Counted from the stretch's first letter, positions 41,762 to 56,070 are shown. The stretch is 64,000 nucleotides of DNA from Pseudomonas putida (GCF_009883635.2 NZ_CP026115.2:1426001-1490000), one strand, 5' to 3'. Numbers and translations are program-made. The notes: generated by a model not told the origin, from the letters alone.

Positions 41762-43015
41762 ATGTCCGCTGAAAAACAGAAGTACGGTGTCCACTCCGAA
41801 GCCGGCAAACTGCGCAAGGTAATGGTTTGCGCACCGGGCCTGGCACACAAGCGGCTGACGCCAAGCAACTGTGACGAATTGCTGTTTGACGATGTGATCT
41901 GGGTCGATCAGGCCAAGCGTGACCATTTCGACTTCGTGACCAAGATGCGCGAGCGCGGCGTCGACGTGCTGGAAATGCACAACCTGCTGACCGACATCGT
42001 CCAGCAACCCGAGGCCCTGAAGTGGATCCTCGACCGCAAGATCACCGATGACACCGTCGGCGTAGGCCTGAACAACGAAGTTCGCAGCTGGCTGGAAGGC
42101 CTCGAACCACGCCACCTGGCCGAGTTCCTGATCGGTGGTGTGGCCGGCCAGGACCTGCCACAGAGCGAAGGCGCCGATGTGGTCAAGATGTACAACGACT
42201 ACCTGGGCCATTCCAGCTTCATCCTGCCGCCGCTGCCCAACACCCAGTTCACCCGCGACACCACTTGCTGGATCTACGGTGGCGTGACGCTGAACCCGAT
42301 GTACTGGCCGGCGCGTCGCCAGGAAACCCTGCTGACCACCGCCATCTACAAGTTCCACAAGGAGTTCACCAACGCCGACTTCGAAGTCTGGTACGGCGAC
42401 CCGGACAAGGAACACGGCCAGTCCACCCTCGAAGGCGGTGACGTGATGCCGATCGGCAACGGCATCGTGCTGATCGGTATGGGCGAGCGCACTTCGCGTC
42501 AGGCCATCGGCCAGCTGGCACGCAACCTGTTCGCCAAGGGTGCGGTCAAGGAAGTCATCGTTGCCGGCCTGCCGAAGTCCCGCGCTGCCATGCACCTGGA
42601 CACCGTGTTCAGCTTCTGCGACCGCGACCTGGTCACGGTCTTCCCGGAAGTGGTGAATGAGATCGTACCGTTCATCATCCGTCCGGACGAAAGCAAGCCT
42701 TACGGTATGGATGTGCGCCGTATCAACAAGTCGTTCATCGAGGTGGTCGGCGAGCAGCTGGGCGTCAAGCTGCGCGTGGTCGAGACCGGCGGCAACAGCT
42801 TCGCCGCCGAACGCGAACAGTGGGATGACGGCAACAACGTGGTGGCCATCGAGCCGGGCGTGGTCATCGGCTACGACCGCAACACCTACACCAACACCCT
42901 GCTGCGCAAGGCCGGCATCGAGGTCATCACCATCAGCGCCGGCGAGCTGGGCCGGGGCCGTGGCGGCGGCCACTGCATGACCTGCCCGATCGTGCGCGAC
43001 CCAATCGACTACTAA
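41762..43015 (+). CDS. arcA: Arginine deiminase ArcA
   Basis: 417 aa, matching the family. N-terminal [23 protein letters not shown], central [13 protein letters not shown], and the C-terminal [14 protein letters not shown] with the catalytic Cys. It hydrolyses arginine to citrulline and ammonia in the cytoplasm. ATP from the pathway supports anaerobic survival. Ribosome site GGAGGAA precedes the ATG by seven bases. Confidence 0.97.
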   Translation: MSAEKQKYGVHSEAGKLRKVMVCAPGLAHKRLTPSNCDELLFDDVIWVDQAKRDHFDFVTKMRERGVDVLEMHNLLTDIVQQPEALKWILDRKITDDTVGVGLNNEVRSWLEGLEPRHLAEFLIGGVAGQDLPQSEGADVVKMYNDYLGHSSFILPPLPNTQFTRDTTCWIYGGVTLNPMYWPARRQETLLTTAIYKFHKEFTNADFEVWYGDPDKEHGQSTLEGGDVMPIGNGIVLIGMGERTSRQAIGQLARNLFAKGAVKEVIVAGLPKSRAAMHLDTVFSFCDRDLVTVFPEVVNEIVPFIIRPDESKPYGMDVRRINKSFIEVVGEQLGVKLRVVETGGNSFAAEREQWDDGNNVVAIEPGVVIGYDRNTYTNTLLRKAGIEVITISAGELGRGRGGGHCMTCPIVRDPIDY

Positions 43016-43084
43016 CGCCCATTACCCCCGGCCGCCCTCACAAAGCGGCGGCCGGTGTGTTCACCAAACTCAAGGAGAAAAGTC

Positions 43085-44095
43085 ATGGCGTTCAACATTC
43101 ACAACCGCAACCTGCTCAGCCTCGAACACCACACCACCCGCGAGCTGAAGTACCTGCTGGACCTGTCCCGCGACCTCAAGCGCGCCAAGTACACCGGCAC
43201 CGAGCAGCAGCACCTGAAGGGCAACAACATCGCCCTGATCTTCGAGAAGACCTCGACCCGCACCCGCTGCGCCTTCGAAGTCGCCGCCTATGACCAGGGC
43301 GCCAACGTCACCTACATCGACCCCAACTCCTCGCAGATCGGCCACAAGGAAAGCATGAAGGACACCGCCCGCGTGCTGGGGCGCATGTACGATGCCATCG
43401 AGTACCGCGGCTTCAAGCAGGAAATCGTCGAGGAGCTGGCCAAGTTCGCCGGCGTGCCGGTGTTCAACGGCCTGACCGACGAATACCACCCGACCCAGAT
43501 GATCGCCGACGTGCTGACCATGCGTGAGCACAGCGACAAGCCGCTGCACGACATCAGCTACGCCTACCTGGGCGACGCCCGCAACAACATGGGCAACTCG
43601 CTGCTGCTGATCGGCGCCAAGCTCGGCATGGATGTGCGCATCGCCGCGCCCAAGGCGCTGTGGCCTCATGACGACCTGGTTGAGCGTTGCCACAAGTACG
43701 CCGAAGAAAGCGGCGCACGCATCACCCTGACCGAAGACCCCAAGGCCGCGGTCAAGGGCGTCGACTTCATCCACACCGACGTCTGGGTCTCGATGGGCGA
43801 GCCGATCGAAGCCTGGGGCGAGCGCATCAAGCAGCTCAAGCCCTACCAGGTGAACAAGGAGCTGATGAAAGCCAGCGGCAACCCACGGACCAAGTTCATG
43901 CACTGCCTGCCGGCGTTCCACAACTCCGAGACCAAGGTCGGCAAGCAGATTGCCGAACAGTATCCGGACCTGGCCAACGGCATCGAAGTGACCGATGACG
44001 TGTTCGAGTCGCCGGCGTGCATCGCCTTCGAGCAGGCGGAAAACCGCATGCACACCATCAAGGCGATCCTGGTTTCGACCCTGGCTGACCTGTAA
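43085..44095 (+). CDS. arcB: Catabolic ornithine carbamoyltransferase ArcB
   Basis: 336 aa from ATG at 43085 ([20 protein letters not shown]), preceded by AAGGAG; the open frame 30 bases further upstream has no ribosome site. Carbamoyl phosphate loop STRTRCAFE at residues about 56-64 and the HCLPAFH motif near 273 are present. It phosphorolyses citrulline to ornithine and carbamoyl phosphate. Its place between arcA and arcC identifies the catabolic form. Confidence 0.96.
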   Translation: MAFNIHNRNLLSLEHHTTRELKYLLDLSRDLKRAKYTGTEQQHLKGNNIALIFEKTSTRTRCAFEVAAYDQGANVTYIDPNSSQIGHKESMKDTARVLGRMYDAIEYRGFKQEIVEELAKFAGVPVFNGLTDEYHPTQMIADVLTMREHSDKPLHDISYAYLGDARNNMGNSLLLIGAKLGMDVRIAAPKALWPHDDLVERCHKYAEESGARITLTEDPKAAVKGVDFIHTDVWVSMGEPIEAWGERIKQLKPYQVNKELMKASGNPRTKFMHCLPAFHNSETKVGKQIAEQYPDLANGIEVTDDVFESPACIAFEQAENRMHTIKAILVSTLADL

Positions 44096-44158
44096 GCCGG
44101 CCGCGCCGCCCTTGCCCATGGGGCGGCGCCCCTCCCTCTTCGCTAAAGGACATTCCCC

Positions 44159-45088
44159 ATGCGTATCGTTGTTGCATTGGGCGGCAACGCCCTGCTGCGC
44201 CGTGGCGAGCCCATGACCGCTGACAACCAGCGCGCCAATATCCGCACCGCCACCGAGCAGATTGCCAAGATTCACCCCGGCAACGAACTGGTCATCGCCC
44301 ACGGCAACGGCCCCCAGGTCGGCCTGCTGTCGCTCCAGGGCATGGCCTACAAGCCCGACGAAGCCTACCCGCTCGACGTGCTCGGTGCCGAAACCGAAGG
44401 CATGATCGGCTACATGATCGAACAGGAGCTGGGCAACCTGCTGGCCTTCGAAGTGCCGTTCGCCACCCTGCTGACCCAGGTGGAAGTGGACGCCAACGAC
44501 CCGGCCTTCAAGGACCCGAGCAAGTTCATCGGCCCGGTCTACAGCAAGGAAGAGGCCGAGCGCCTGGCCAAGGAAAAAGGCTGGGTGGTCAAGGCCGACG
44601 GCGACAAGTACCGCCGCGTGGTCGCCAGCCCGAAACCCAAGCGCATCTTCGAGATCCGCCCGATCAAGTGGCTGCTGGAAAAGAAAAGCATCGTGATCTG
44701 CGCCGGCGGTGGCGGCATCCCCACCATGTACGATGAAAACCGCAAGCTCAAAGGCATCGAGGCGGTGATCGACAAGGACCTGTGCTCGGCGCTGCTGGCC
44801 GAACAGCTGGAAGCCGACCTTCTGGTAATCGCCACGGACGTCGATGGCGCCTACATTGACTGGGGCAAGCCGACCCAGAAAGCCATTGCCCAGGCCCACC
44901 CCGACGAACTCGAACGCCTCGGCTTTGCCGCCGGCTCCATGGGGCCGAAGGTGCAGGCAGCCTGCGACTTTGCCCGGCACACCGGCAAGGTGGCGGTGAT
45001 CAGCTCGCTGGAGAATATCGAGGGCATCGTCAAAGGCGTCGCCGGCACCCGCGTGAGCACCGAAAAGCCGGGTATCAGCTACCGTTGA
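44159..45088 (+). CDS. arcC: Carbamate kinase ArcC
   Basis: 309 aa. N-terminal [19 protein letters not shown] and [13 protein letters not shown] are the substrate/ATP loops, and the [10 protein letters not shown] motif and [16 protein letters not shown] follow, all typical of carbamate kinase. It makes ATP from carbamoyl phosphate and ADP. AAGGA ribosome site before the ATG. Last enzyme of the pathway. Confidence 0.97.
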   Translation: MRIVVALGGNALLRRGEPMTADNQRANIRTATEQIAKIHPGNELVIAHGNGPQVGLLSLQGMAYKPDEAYPLDVLGAETEGMIGYMIEQELGNLLAFEVPFATLLTQVEVDANDPAFKDPSKFIGPVYSKEEAERLAKEKGWVVKADGDKYRRVVASPKPKRIFEIRPIKWLLEKKSIVICAGGGGIPTMYDENRKLKGIEAVIDKDLCSALLAEQLEADLLVIATDVDGAYIDWGKPTQKAIAQAHPDELERLGFAAGSMGPKVQAACDFARHTGKVAVISSLENIEGIVKGVAGTRVSTEKPGISYR

Positions 45089-45142
45089 TTGCAGTGGGCG
45101 GGCGCCCGGCGCCCGTCATTCAACCTTCTGAAGGAGATCGCC

Positions 45143-45511
45143 ATGGCCAAGTATGAGCCCGGTCATGTACATATCGAGCGCACTGCGCTGAACAACAATG
45201 ACCACAGCTATGACCTCAACATCGAATACGAGGCGACTACCGATCCCAAGGAAGGCAGAGGTATCCAGTTCCGCATGCACGGCGGCATCGAAGGCAAGCC
45301 AGTGGATGAAAAGTTCTTCCTGGCCAAGGACCAGGTGTTGCCCAGCTTCCTCATGCTACTGACCCGCAAGGCGCAGTCTTATCTGACGCCGCCGAAGAAA
45401 TTCGAGAACCTGAGCTCGCCGCACAAGCTCTATGACCATATGTTCGCGGATATTCGCGAGAAGCTGGATGTGAAGTCGGGCGACCCGATCAAGCCTGAAC
45501 ATCTGGAGTGA
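45143..45511 (+). CDS. DUF5064 family protein
   Basis: 122 aa from ATG at 45143 (MAKYEPGHVHIERTALNNND), with GAAGGAG nine bases upstream. The compact beta-rich start and the QVLPSFLMLLTRKAQSYLTPP segment match the Pseudomonas DUF5064 family, of unknown role. It probably belongs to the arc transcript by position, 54 bases after arcC. Confidence 0.82.
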   Translation: MAKYEPGHVHIERTALNNNDHSYDLNIEYEATTDPKEGRGIQFRMHGGIEGKPVDEKFFLAKDQVLPSFLMLLTRKAQSYLTPPKKFENLSSPHKLYDHMFADIREKLDVKSGDPIKPEHLE

Positions 45512-45595
45512 TTTCAAGGACCGGGGGCTGCTGCGCAGCCCCGGCGATGTTAAGGCATACTACTGTCCTCCCCGGCCACAACCCCCGCCTCCCCC

Positions 45596-47104
45596 ATGCG
45601 CATCCACGTCAGCTTCATCGACCGCGTCGGCATCACCCAGGAAGTCCTCGCCCTGCTCGGTGCCCGCAACCTCAACCTGGACGCCGTGGAGATGGTCCCA
45701 CCAAACGTCTACATCGACGCCCCGACCCTCAGCCCCGCCGTGCTCGAAGAACTCCACGACGCGCTGTTCGAAGTCCGTGGCGTGCAGTCGGTGGACGTGG
45801 TCGACATCCTCCCCGGCCAGCGCCGCCACCTGCAGCTCGACGCCCTGCTCGCCGCCATGAGCGACCCGGTGCTGGCGGTGGACAGCGCTGGCAAGGTGCT
45901 GCTGGCCAACCCGGCGCTGATCGCCCTGTGCGGCCGTGAATCGGCCGGGCGCTCGGTGGGAGAGCTGTTCAACGACCCCGGCCTGCTGCAGGCCTTGCTG
46001 GACAACAACTTCCACCTGCCGATGCGCGAGATGCAGCTCAACGGCCAGAGCCTGCTGCTGGACGCCTCGCCAATCACCAACGCGGGCGGCCTGCTGACCT
46101 TGTATCCGCCCAACCGCATGGGTGAGCGTCTGTCGGCCCTGCACCACGACCACGCCGAAGGCTTCGATGCGCTGCTTGGTGAGTCGCCAGCGATTCGCAC
46201 GCTCAAGGCCCGCGCCCTGCGCGTGGCGGCCCTCGACGCGCCGCTGCTGGTGCATGGCGAAACCGGCACCGGCAAAGAACTGGTGGCACGCGCCTGCCAT
46301 GCCATCAGCAGCCGCCATGCCGCACCGTTCCTCGCCCTGAACTGCGCCGCACTGCCCGAGAGCCTGGCCGAGAGCGAGCTGTTCGGCTACGCACCCGGCG
46401 CCTTCACCGGCGCCCAGCGTGGCGGCAAACCGGGGCTGATGGAGCTGGCCAACCAAGGCACGGTGTTTCTCGACGAGATCGGCGAAATGTCGCCGTACCT
46501 GCAGGCCAAGCTGTTGCGCTTTCTCAGCGATGGCAGCTTCCGCCGCGTGGGCGGCGACCGCGAGGTGAAGGTGGATGTGCGCATCATCAGCGCCACCCAC
46601 CGCGACCTGGAACGCATGGTCGCCGAAGGCACGTTCCGTGAAGACCTGTTCTACCGGCTGAATGTGCTCAACCTGCAGGTACCGCCGCTGCGTGATCGTG
46701 GCCAGGACATCCTGATGCTGGCGCACTACTTCATGCAGCAGGCTTGCACGCAGATTCAGCGCCCGCCTTGTCGTCTGACCCCGGCCACCCATTCGGCCTT
46801 GCTGGCCAACCCCTGGCCCGGCAACGTGCGCCAGCTGCAGAACGTGATTTTCCGTGCGGCGGCCATCTGCGAGAGCAACCTGGTGGATATCGGCGACCTG
46901 GACATCGCCGGCACCTCGGTGGCGCGTGGGCAGGATGGCGACGTGGCGAGCCTGGAGCAGGCGGTGGGGGACTTCGAGCGTGAACTGCTGCAGCGCCTAT
47001 ACGCCAGCTACCCCTCGACCCGGCAACTGGCCGGGCGCTTGCAGACATCGCATACGGCCATTGCTCAACGTTTGCGCAAGTACGGAATTCCCGGCAAAAC
47101 CTAG
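45596..47104 (+). CDS. gcsR: TyrR-like sigma-54 activator, GcsR-like regulator of glycine cleavage
   Basis: 502 aa. ACT domain (residues 1-72), PAS-like domain (about 80-190), sigma-54 AAA+ domain (about 200-430, Walker [15 protein letters not shown] loop with EDLFYRLNV, Walker B FLDEIGEM) and a TyrR-type HTH (about 455-500; [20 protein letters not shown]). The complete GAFTGA marks it as a sigma-54 activator. Its place near gcv genes and three TGTAACG-like sites identifies it as GcsR-like, but a PhhR-type role cannot be ruled out from sequence alone. Confidence 0.8.
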   Translation: MRIHVSFIDRVGITQEVLALLGARNLNLDAVEMVPPNVYIDAPTLSPAVLEELHDALFEVRGVQSVDVVDILPGQRRHLQLDALLAAMSDPVLAVDSAGKVLLANPALIALCGRESAGRSVGELFNDPGLLQALLDNNFHLPMREMQLNGQSLLLDASPITNAGGLLTLYPPNRMGERLSALHHDHAEGFDALLGESPAIRTLKARALRVAALDAPLLVHGETGTGKELVARACHAISSRHAAPFLALNCAALPESLAESELFGYAPGAFTGAQRGGKPGLMELANQGTVFLDEIGEMSPYLQAKLLRFLSDGSFRRVGGDREVKVDVRIISATHRDLERMVAEGTFREDLFYRLNVLNLQVPPLRDRGQDILMLAHYFMQQACTQIQRPPCRLTPATHSALLANPWPGNVRQLQNVIFRAAAICESNLVDIGDLDIAGTSVARGQDGDVASLEQAVGDFERELLQRLYASYPSTRQLAGRLQTSHTAIAQRLRKYGIPGKT

Positions 47105-47212
47105 GACTTGACGCCCCATTTCTAAGAATATCCCTACGAGTTCGACCGATACTTGCTCGCACGCTGCTGCGAAAATTGGCGTTCATCCCTGTTGCTGGAA
47201 AGAACGCCTCTC

Positions 47213-48418
47213 ATGCTGGAACTCGACTTCTACGGCACTTTAGTCGCCGCTTCTCTCGTCCTGTTGCTGGGTCACGGGCTGGTCACACGTGTCACCATCC
47301 TGCGAACCTACAACATTCCCGAACCGGTTGCCGGTGGGCTGGTCGTTGCACTGATCTTGCTGGCATTACGCAGTTTCGATCTGAACGTGCAGTTCGATAC
47401 TTCACTGCAGACGCCGCTGATGCTGGCGTTCTTCGCCACCATCGGCCTGAACGCAGACTTCGCCAGTTTGAAAAAAGGTGGACGCGTAGTCGCAATCTTC
47501 CTGGTCGTCGTGACCGGTTTGCTGCTGGTGCAGAACGCCATGGGCATCGGCTTGGCCACGGCGTTGGGGCTGGACCCGCTGATGGGCCTGCTGACCGGCT
47601 CCATCACGCTGTCCGGCGGCCATGGCACGGGCGCGGCCTGGAGCAGCACCTTCAGCGAAAAATATGGTTTGGCCTCCGCCTCGGAACTGGCCCTGGCCTC
47701 CGCCACCTTTGGTCTGGTGCTGGGCGGCCTGATTGGCGGCCCGGTTGCCCGCCTACTGATCAAACGTGTGCAGATCCCCGGCGCGGAGCAAACAGTACCT
47801 CACTTGCCCAAGGGTTTTGAAGAACCCCAAAAAGAACGCCTGATCACGCCCTTTTCGTTTATCGAAACCCTGGCGCTGATTTCCGTCAGCCTGCTCGGCG
47901 GCACACTCTTGAATGGTCAACTGCTCGGCACGGCCTTCGAGCTGCCCACCTTCGTGTGCGTCCTGTTTGTGGGCGTACTGCTACGCAACGGGCTTTCAGC
48001 GTTGGGCTTGTACCAGGTGTTCGAGCGTGAAGTGTCGGTGCTGGGTAATGTCAGTCTGTCGCTGTTCCTGGCCATTGCCCTGATGTCTCTCAAATTGTGG
48101 GACCTGGCAGCACTGGCCCTGCCCTTCCTGATCATACTGGCGGCGCAAACTTTGCTCATGGCCCTGTTCGCGATCTTCGTCACCTTCCGGGTCATGGGAC
48201 GCAACTACGACGCTGCGGTACTGGCGGCAGGGCACTGCGGGTTCGGCCTGGGCGCCACACCGACCGCCATTGCCAACATGCAGGCCGTGACCCACCGCTT
48301 CGGGCCGTCGCAACTGGCGTTTCTAGTGGTGCCGATGGTGGGGGCGTTCTTTATCGACATCATTAACGTCATCGTGATCAAGCTGTATCTGGCGCTGCCG
48401 TTTTTTGCAGCAAGCTGA
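47213..48418 (+). CDS. gltS: Sodium/glutamate symporter GltS
   Basis: 401 aa from ATG at 47213 (MLELDFYGTLVAASLVLLLG). About ten to twelve hydrophobic helices and the duplicated conserved motifs GSITLSGGHGTGAAW and LAAGHCGFGLGATPTA. An internal frame extends 20 residues upstream without need. It imports glutamate with sodium. It separates the regulator from the bacteriocin genes and is transcribed towards them. Confidence 0.92.
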   Translation: MLELDFYGTLVAASLVLLLGHGLVTRVTILRTYNIPEPVAGGLVVALILLALRSFDLNVQFDTSLQTPLMLAFFATIGLNADFASLKKGGRVVAIFLVVVTGLLLVQNAMGIGLATALGLDPLMGLLTGSITLSGGHGTGAAWSSTFSEKYGLASASELALASATFGLVLGGLIGGPVARLLIKRVQIPGAEQTVPHLPKGFEEPQKERLITPFSFIETLALISVSLLGGTLLNGQLLGTAFELPTFVCVLFVGVLLRNGLSALGLYQVFEREVSVLGNVSLSLFLAIALMSLKLWDLAALALPFLIILAAQTLLMALFAIFVTFRVMGRNYDAAVLAAGHCGFGLGATPTAIANMQAVTHRFGPSQLAFLVVPMVGAFFIDIINVIVIKLYLALPFFAAS

Positions 48419-48466
48419 TACACGGAGGGAAGCATTACTGAACTGGAAGATTGCGTCCCCTAAGTC

Positions 48467-48500
48467 GGAACTCCCCGCCATAACGCGACCGGGGAGTTCC
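48467..48500. terminator. Hairpin between convergent gltS and immunity genes
   Basis: Perfect 11-bp arms GGAACTCCCCG (48467-48477) and CGGGGAGTTCC (48490-48500), twelve-base loop. It lies between the gltS stop (48418) and the immunity stop (48510). No long T tract follows on either side, so termination strength is uncertain. Confidence 0.65.
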
Positions 48501-48509
48501 ATTGGGTGG

Positions 48510-48776
48510 TTATGAAACTTTGAAACCCGATAATCCCTGTTCAGCTCGCCATCTTTTAACTTCATTTACTACATCAGCTGGTGAGTCTCCAATTCCTACC
48601 TTTCTAGGCCGAAAAATCAGATTGGATCCTGCCGGATGCCCTGCCAAGCGTTCGAACTCCAGTATCCCTTGAGTGTGAGCCCGATCTGTTGGATAGAACC
48701 TAGGATCACCGTGATAGATTGCATACACTAGCTCAAAAAACTCTTTTTCCGTAAAATCAGATAATTCCTTGCGCAT
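48510..48776 (-). CDS. Colicin E-type DNase immunity protein (Im9/ColE family)
   Basis: 88 aa. The pattern SDFTEKEFFELVYAIYHGDP, then HTQGILEFERLAGHPAGSNLIF and the end DVVNEVKRWRAEQGLSGFKVS, follows Im2/Im9-type immunity proteins. It would bind and neutralise the cognate HNH DNase. It begins 5 bases after the DNase stop and is read as one operon with it. It is intact even though the toxin frame is broken. Confidence 0.94.
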   Translation of the reverse strand: MRKELSDFTEKEFFELVYAIYHGDPRFYPTDRAHTQGILEFERLAGHPAGSNLIFRPRKVGIGDSPADVVNEVKRWRAEQGLSGFKVS

Positions 48777-48781
48777 GAACC

Positions 48782-49897
48782 CTACCTTCCCTCATGAATT
48801 TCAGCATGGAATTTTGGCGACATTATCCGCATATTATCAACATCATATACCCCGCCACCATCGGCAATTCTTTTCACATGGTGAATCTCATATTTTATTC
48901 TTCCTCCAACCCGTTCATCCGGATCTGCAAGGAGAGCCAACCCTCTACGCATGATCAGTAGATCGCCAAGCTGGAATTGTTTCTCAAAGATTGGACTACG
49001 ACCGATCAATTGCCAAAGTCGCCGACGAAATGCACCAAAGCTACTGTATTTCTTGCCTCGCAGTTTGCTGGCGATCTGAGCAGGAATCGGAGCCCCCTCT
49101 CTGTTTCCGTCATACAGGAACTCCCCCTGTATCAGTTGACCTTTACCTGATACCACCCCAGGCATATTCCTGGGACTTTTGAACATCACATAAAGGGGGG
49201 GTAACCCCGAGTCTGCCGGGAAGATGATGACGTAGTCATCAAACCCGACATCCGGCAAATCAGGGTATGCGTCGATTCGGCCTTCGAGCGGTTCGAGCGT
49301 AGGCCCAACCATCGCCGTTGCGCGTGGAGGGGTCGCTGGCAAGGTAGTCGAGCTGTCAGATTGCTCGACGGCGGGCGTCCAGATCAATGTTCTGGGTGGT
49401 AAATCGTCTGTGGTGACGATGTACTGACCGTTCTGCGCGTTGAATTCCGCCGCCAGTACCGGCACCGCAGAAGAGATGACATCGCCATCAGTGCGAACGG
49501 CGAACAATTCGGTCGGCCCGATCTGCTCGCGCTTGTCACCCATCCGTACCGGCAGGTCGACCGCGCCGAGTTCGACAGCAGCAGCCTGGGCAGCAGCATC
49601 GAGTTCGACGTTAAGGTCGGTCAGCGGCGTACTCAGGATGTAGTTGTCTTGCAGCTCCCCATTGCCCAGCTTGGGGGAATACAGCAAAGCAAAGGTTCCT
49701 GCCAGGAAGGACCCTGCCACCGCTTCGATCGAAGCGGCACCCACTGATAAGACGGCAGTGCGTATGGCCGTGGCCAGCTCTACGCCACCCTGCAGCGCCG
49801 GAGCTGCTGCCGTGGCCATGACGATGGCTGGCTTTGCCACTAGCTCAGATAGCGGAGCTTTGTAAGTGTTGGCTTGGCGTATGACCTGCTCTGCCAA
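48782..49897 (-). pseudogene. S-type bacteriocin, C-terminal part with HNH DNase domain (frameshifted)
   Basis: 371 codons open from a TTG at 49897 to the stop at 48782, but the frame actually continues upstream through an Ala/Gln-rich helix to about 50010. The last 120 residues are a colicin E9-type DNase: GAPIPAQIASKLRGKKYSSF and RIKYEIHHVKRIADGGGVYD, ending KFHAEIHEGR, with the HH and H-x3-H metal/catalytic histidines intact. A missing base near 50011 separates it from the N-terminal part. Full length would be 644 aa if one C is restored. Confidence 0.85.
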
Positions 49898-49998
49898 CGC
49901 CCTCTGGGCTGCGGTCTTCTCGGCTGCCTCGCGGGCTTTGACCTGTGCGGTAGCTAAAGCCTGGGCCCTGGCATGCGCCTCGGCTCGCGCCGCAGCTT

Positions 49999-50715
49999 CT
50001 AATTCTGCCTGGCTCGAGCCGCAGCTTCGGCTTCGGCTTGGGCTTGGGCTTGGGCTTGGGCTTGTGTCATTGCAAGCGCTTGTGCTTCAGCGCTTGCAAT
50101 GGCTTGGTGCAACGCCCCGATCTGCGCCTGAAGTATCTGTATCTCAGCTTCACTCAACTGAGCCGAGTAAGCAGCGCGATAAGAACTTTTCAGTGCTTGT
50201 TCCAAGGCTGGAGGTCGCAAACGCATCTGTACGCTCAAGCGATAAGTTGCAACCGCATATTCAACGGGGCTTTTGCCGAATGGGGTCGAGCCGAAGTAAC
50301 TGCTTGCAGCCGCGGGATGCCTGTTTAAATCCTGAGTTTTTCGCTCAACAAGCATACTTCGTACACTGACGTCCTGCCTGAGCACTTCAATATGAGTTTG
50401 TGGCTGCCCACCCAAACTCTGGTGAAGTGCTTGCGCATCCAATTCAATACGCTGCGCCACCATCGCTAATTGTGTTACATACTCATTTTTCGCTTCATCG
50501 TCAGCCGCTTTCATGGCATAAGGCGCTTTATTGAAAAGCGCGCGCTGTTCCTTTGCTTCTTTACTGCCAGCTTTCATATCCCTGAACCAGTCCCCCTGGG
50601 GATTGTTCCCCAACGGTGGTAGCGGCCCAGAATAACCAGGGGGAATGTCTAACTCAGGTGGCACTCCCTCTACATAGCTGTTGGCCAACTCTACTTGCCT
50701 GCGTTTTCTAGACAT
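49999..50715 (-). pseudogene. S-type bacteriocin, N-terminal part (truncated by frameshift)
   Basis: 238 codons from ATG at 50715 (MSRKRRQVELANSYVEGVPP) to a premature TAG at 49999 in a Gln/Ala-rich helical repeat. The frame beyond continues in -1 phase with the same repeat character (after adding one C, ARAQAELEAAARAEAHARA), so the loss of a single base is the simplest cause. The receptor/translocation domain is not recognised as any known pyocin type. A frame open to 50781 has no better start. Confidence 0.82.
50025..50066. repeat. Hexanucleotide repeat in the bacteriocin gene
   Basis: Seven units of CTTSGG/CTTGKG (two CTTCGG, four CTTGGG, one CTTGTG) encode the alternating Gln/Glu-Ala helix. 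The six-base unit keeps frame when it changes copy number. Confidence 0.85.
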
Positions 50716-51006
50716 CCGTTTTTCCTCAGAAACGTGTGTTCGAAAGTGCAACTGCTTGAGATATCTGGCATATTTGGCCACTTGTACGTCATTTCAACTA
50801 CGCGCCTGATACTCGGCAGCCAGCAGAGAATCTGCATGAAGAGTCATATAAAGTCGCAGCAGGCAATGCTACCAATTCAAAGAGAGATAGAACTACAAGA
50901 GCCAACTTAAACGGCAGACACGTAAAAACAGAAGTTTCTTACAACAACCAATAGAGCACCTGAAAACTACCTATTCATCTAAAAATTAAGCTAACCATCA
51001 ACCGAT

Positions 51007-51125
51007 CGTATCGATTTCGATACGTTGTAACGAATTCAATACAGCTACATCCTATCCAGTAAAGGCAAGGCCATGATTCCAATATATGTTTCTGGCGCGG
51101 CAGCCACTGTAACGATTTCATTACA
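51007..51125 (+). promoter_or_regulatory. Three GcsR-like binding sites upstream of gcvH
   Basis: Sites with 7-4-7 spacing: CGTATCG-ATTT-CGATACG (51007-51024), TGTAACG-AATT-CAATACA (51026-51043) and TGTAACG-ATTT-CATTACA (51108-51125). The second and third carry the TGTAACG half-site described for GcsR in P. aeruginosa. The first two are 19 bp apart, and the third is 82 bp further on, in enhancer position to the sigma-54 promoter. Confidence 0.78.
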
Positions 51126-51188
51126 GCACGCAGCGCACACTCGCTTGGATTTCATATATGTCATTGATTTATATATATTTTACTAGAG

Positions 51189-51204
51189 TGGCCGCATTAT
51201 TGCT
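51189..51204 (+). promoter_or_regulatory. Sigma-54 promoter of the gcv operon
   Basis: TGGCCGCATTATTGCT has GG at 51190-51191 and GC at 51202-51203, spaced by ten bases, and TTGC at the -12 element, matching the sigma-54 rule. It lies about 65 bases before the gcvH start and 64 bases downstream of the last GcsR-like site. Confidence 0.8.
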
Positions 51205-51269
51205 TATGGAATCCCAACCCAAGAGCGCGGACGTACCGCGCCCAACGCCCTGCTTCCCGAGGATTCCCC

Positions 51270-51653
51270 ATGAGCGAGTTGCGTTTCACTGAAGATCACG
51301 AATGGCTGCGCGTCGAAGCCGACGGTAGCGTCACCGTGGGCATCACCGCCTACGCCCAGAACGCCCTTGGCGATGTGGTCTATGTGCAACTGCCCGAGCT
51401 GCAGCAGTACGACAAAGGTGCCGAAGCCTCCACCGTCGAATCGGTAAAAGCCGCCAGCGGCGTGTACATGCCCCTGACCGGTGAAGTGGTCGCCGTCAAC
51501 GAAGGCCTCAACGACAGCCCCGAACTGGTCAACGAAGACCCGCTGGGCGAAGGCTGGTTCTTCCGCTTCAAGCCTGCCGACATGGCTGAAGTCACCGCCC
51601 TGCTCGACCAGGACGCCTACGACCGCCTGATCAAAGCCAACGACGACGCCTGA
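51270..51653 (+). CDS. gcvH: Glycine cleavage system H protein
   Basis: 127 aa. N-terminal [21 protein letters not shown] and the lipoyl-lysine site in the [20 protein letters not shown] region (Lys in VESVKAAS). The lipoyl arm carries the aminomethyl group between P, T and L proteins. First gene of the operon, 11 bases before gcvP. Confidence 0.97.
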   Translation: MSELRFTEDHEWLRVEADGSVTVGITAYAQNALGDVVYVQLPELQQYDKGAEASTVESVKAASGVYMPLTGEVVAVNEGLNDSPELVNEDPLGEGWFFRFKPADMAEVTALLDQDAYDRLIKANDDA

Positions 51654-51664
51654 GGAATCCGACC

Positions 51665-54520
<2,856 letters not shown>

Positions 54521-54537
54521 GGCGGCCTTTAGGAAGC

Positions 54538-54643
54538 TGGGGCCGCTTTGCGGCCCAATCGCGACGCAAGGCCGCTCCCACAGGGACCGCGCCGCTCTTT
54601 GTGGGAGCGGCCTTGTGTCGCGAAAGGGCTGCGTAGCAGCCCC
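54538..54643. repeat. REPIN between gcvP and sdaA
   Basis: Inverted REP pair: TCGCGACGCAAGGCCGCTCC with CACAG on the left, and TGTGGGAGCGGCCTTGTGTC with GCGAAA on the right, differing by few bases. Flanked by GC-rich small hairpins (GGGCCGC-TTT-GCGGCCC). P. putida-type element. Confidence 0.88.
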
Positions 54644-54666
54644 AAAGATCTTCAGGAGGATCCACC

Positions 54667-56043
<1,377 letters not shown>

Positions 56044-56070
56044 CCCGATAAAAAAACCAAGGAGTCACCG

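Larger units (their letters stand above)
50716..51269. other. AT-rich intergenic region between bacteriocin and gcvH
   Basis: 554 bases without a gene and clearly richer in A+T than either neighbour. The right part holds the three GcsR-like sites and the sigma-54 promoter of the gcv operon. No convincing LexA or PrtN box was seen for the leftward bacteriocin gene. Confidence 0.7.

Noticed and set aside
40568..42973. 801-codon open frame opposite arcD and arcA
   Set aside because: Spans two real genes on the other strand and their intergenic gap, Gln/His-rich composition typical of antisense frames in high-GC DNA.
43070..44980. 636-codon open frame opposite arcB and arcC
   Set aside because: Antisense of two conserved enzymes, no recognisable domain.
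46731..47186. 151-codon minus frame overlapping the end of the regulator
   Set aside because: Antisense to the HTH region of the sigma-54 activator; Arg/Ala/Pro-rich shadow.
50025..50066. Hexanucleotide repeat as a phase-variation switch for the bacteriocin
   Set aside because: Copy-number change in a six-base unit keeps frame and cannot cause the -1 shift seen at about 50011.
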